Part shown: positions 30,741 through 31,622 of the stretch, piece after piece | Position numbering within the stretch: position 1 is the stretch's first letter | Layout: every line of letters begins with the position of its first letter | Source: Euryarchaeota archaeon UBA28 | Lineage (GTDB): Archaea > Thermoplasmatota > Poseidoniia > Poseidoniales > Thalassarchaeaceae | Direction: 5' to 3' | DNA length: 31,622 bases | NCBI GenBank assembly: GCA_002501605.1 | Contig: DANW01000009.1 | Location: forward strand, 16,634 to 48,255 | The notes under the pieces: model-generated | Told to the model about the DNA's origin: nothing | Databases searched by the model: none | The model's input: the letters and a program-made list of their open reading frames with translations, nothing else | Made by a program: the position numbers and the translations under genes

Positions 30741-31622
30741 CTAGATTTCCGAAGAAGGATGAGGTGGCAAATCATCGGACCAATCTGACATTTCGTTCAG
30801 TGCCCTAGTCACATTAGTCACCTCTCCCTGCTCCCAATAATCTACACCAATGAATGTCGGCCTATTACCTACAGTTTCCCAGCATAGCAGCGCTCTCTCC
30901 AGTAAAGTATCGTAAGAATTGACCTGAGATGCCTTATTTGCATCCGATAATCCAAAAGTGCTCAACCAGTTATTCATGTGCCAAACAGGTTGGCTTGCAT
31001 CACCTCTCCCTAGGTCACAAGTCATTTCATCTTGGCTAGATTCTCCGTATGGAGTATCCCAGGTGTGCTTCCAAGCTGGTAATAATTTAGTGAAATTATC
31101 TTCATATTCCATCTCGATGAAAATCACAACATCAGTACCAGATAGTACCATGTCTCCAATGGACGGCCACGGGCTTCCTAACTCGTGGATGTAAGCTCTT
31201 TCCAAGATTCCCGTCTCATTTAGTAGGTACTCAAGATGATCCCCTGGAACTCGATAGTTCTGTATCAGGAGACTGACTATGTCACCACTGCTATTGTTGT
31301 GGAGAGAACTTAGATTTCTGAGCCAAGTAAAGGCATCAACACTACCAAACAAACACGGGGGAGTATTCGGTAAGGACAATGCATGGCAAAAAACCACATC
31401 CTCCTTTTCATTATTCAATTCAGACGGGTGGTACGGGTCTAACATGAAGGCTCTTATGCCATCTTCCCATTGACTCTGCAAACCAGTATGGTGGTTTATT
31501 CCAGCAATTATGCCATCTTCAGGGGTTGAGAATGAATTATGAGTTTCAGCGAAGGTAAAATCGTCATAAGTTCTCAAGCAGTATTTGCTCATTCCATGGC
31601 AAGTGATGTAGTCCTGACTATC
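30741..31622 (-). CDS. PI-PLC-like phosphodiesterase, 5' end beyond the window
   Basis: A TIM-barrel phosphatidylinositol-phospholipase-C-like protein. The first internal ATG is at 31592, but the frame stays open to the edge and reads CHGMSKYCLRTYDDFTFAET followed by HNSF. This is the Cys-x-G-x4-C-x-R-x-YD-x-x-F-x-x-THNS start common in secreted PLC-like proteins, so the ATG is probably not the start and the N-terminus, perhaps a signal peptide, is missing here. Both catalytic-type histidines are visible (THNS and FCHAL), along with QSQWEDGIRAFMLD and SPWPSIGDMVLSGTDVVIFI. Cysteines suggest extracytoplasmic disulfides. Substrate may be a phospholipid or another phosphodiester. About 283 residues lie after the ATG, close to the family length. 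Confidence 0.85.
   Translation of the reverse strand, partial: DSQDYITCHGMSKYCLRTYDDFTFAETHNSFSTPEDGIIAGINHHTGLQSQWEDGIRAFMLDPYHPSELNNEKEDVVFCHALSLPNTPPCLFGSVDAFTWLRNLSSLHNNSSGDIVSLLIQNYRVPGDHLEYLLNETGILERAYIHELGSPWPSIGDMVLSGTDVVIFIEMEYEDNFTKLLPAWKHTWDTPYGESSQDEMTCDLGRGDASQPVWHMNNWLSTFGLSDANKASQVNSYDTLLERALLCWETVGNRPTFIGVDYWEQGEVTNVTRALNEMSDWSDDLPPHPSSEI

Noticed and set aside
1..31622. CRISPR arrays, insertion sequences, tRNA or rRNA genes
   Set aside because: No regularly spaced repeats, transposase motifs or RNA-gene signatures were seen, and the coding density leaves no gap above about 70 bases.

Overview
The window is a gene-dense, roughly 48-50% GC stretch of archaeal DNA with no gap over about 70 bp. 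Archaeal hallmarks are an 11-subunit complex I operon without NuoE, NuoF or NuoG and with NuoJ split in two, and the cluster aIF1A - Rio1 kinase - KH (Dim2-like) protein. A DUF63 membrane protein, a presenilin-type aspartyl protease and an Lhr helicase point the same way. Together with leucine-degradation genes and a bacterial-type SerRS, this suggests an aerobic, heterotrophic, Thermoplasmatota-like archaeon, perhaps marine Poseidoniia (Marine Group II/III). That assignment is inference from gene content; no rRNA gene is present to confirm it.

Layout. 1-11507 (+): nuoA (3' end only), B, C, D, H, I, J1, J2, K, L, M, N, a tightly packed operon for a proton-pumping quinone reductase with no recognisable NADH-input module. 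NuoH and NuoI both carry large insertions near the expected quinone-site/peripheral-arm junction, and NuoL has a His-rich loop. 11548-13703 (+): aIF1A with a long acidic tail, Rio1 and a two-KH protein, a translation and small-subunit-maturation cluster. 13746-15026 (+): DUF63 membrane protein. 15084-19596 (+): methylcrotonyl-CoA carboxylase beta subunit, a methylglutaconyl-CoA hydratase-like crotonase, a biotin carboxylase and a separate biotin carrier protein. These cover two consecutive steps of leucine catabolism, with the usual carboxylase alpha chain split into two genes. 19661-22547 (+): DUF4126 membrane protein overlapping a YdeP-type molybdopterin oxidoreductase.

22557-25132 (-): serS and a presenilin-like A22 protease. 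25183-27206 (+): folC-like ligase, a small membrane-anchored protein with a Cys-bounded Asp/Asn motif, and a dCMP-deaminase-family enzyme. 27193-31622 (-): a UPF0200-like P-loop kinase convergent with the deaminase, a 983-residue Lhr helicase with a C-terminal Cys4 site, and a PLC-like phosphodiesterase whose 5' end lies outside the window.

Expression signals are consistent. Many internal operon genes are preceded by GAGGTGAT-like ribosome-binding sites, often fused to the stop codon of the previous gene. Two genes that appear to start new units (15084 and 19661) lack such a site and instead have an AT-rich palindrome about 27 bp upstream of the ATG, as expected for a TATA box of a leaderless transcript. 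I found no mobile element, CRISPR array, tRNA or rRNA. The most unusual material is the remodelled complex I, the eukaryote-like acidic tail on aIF1A, and the convergent kinase/deaminase pair.
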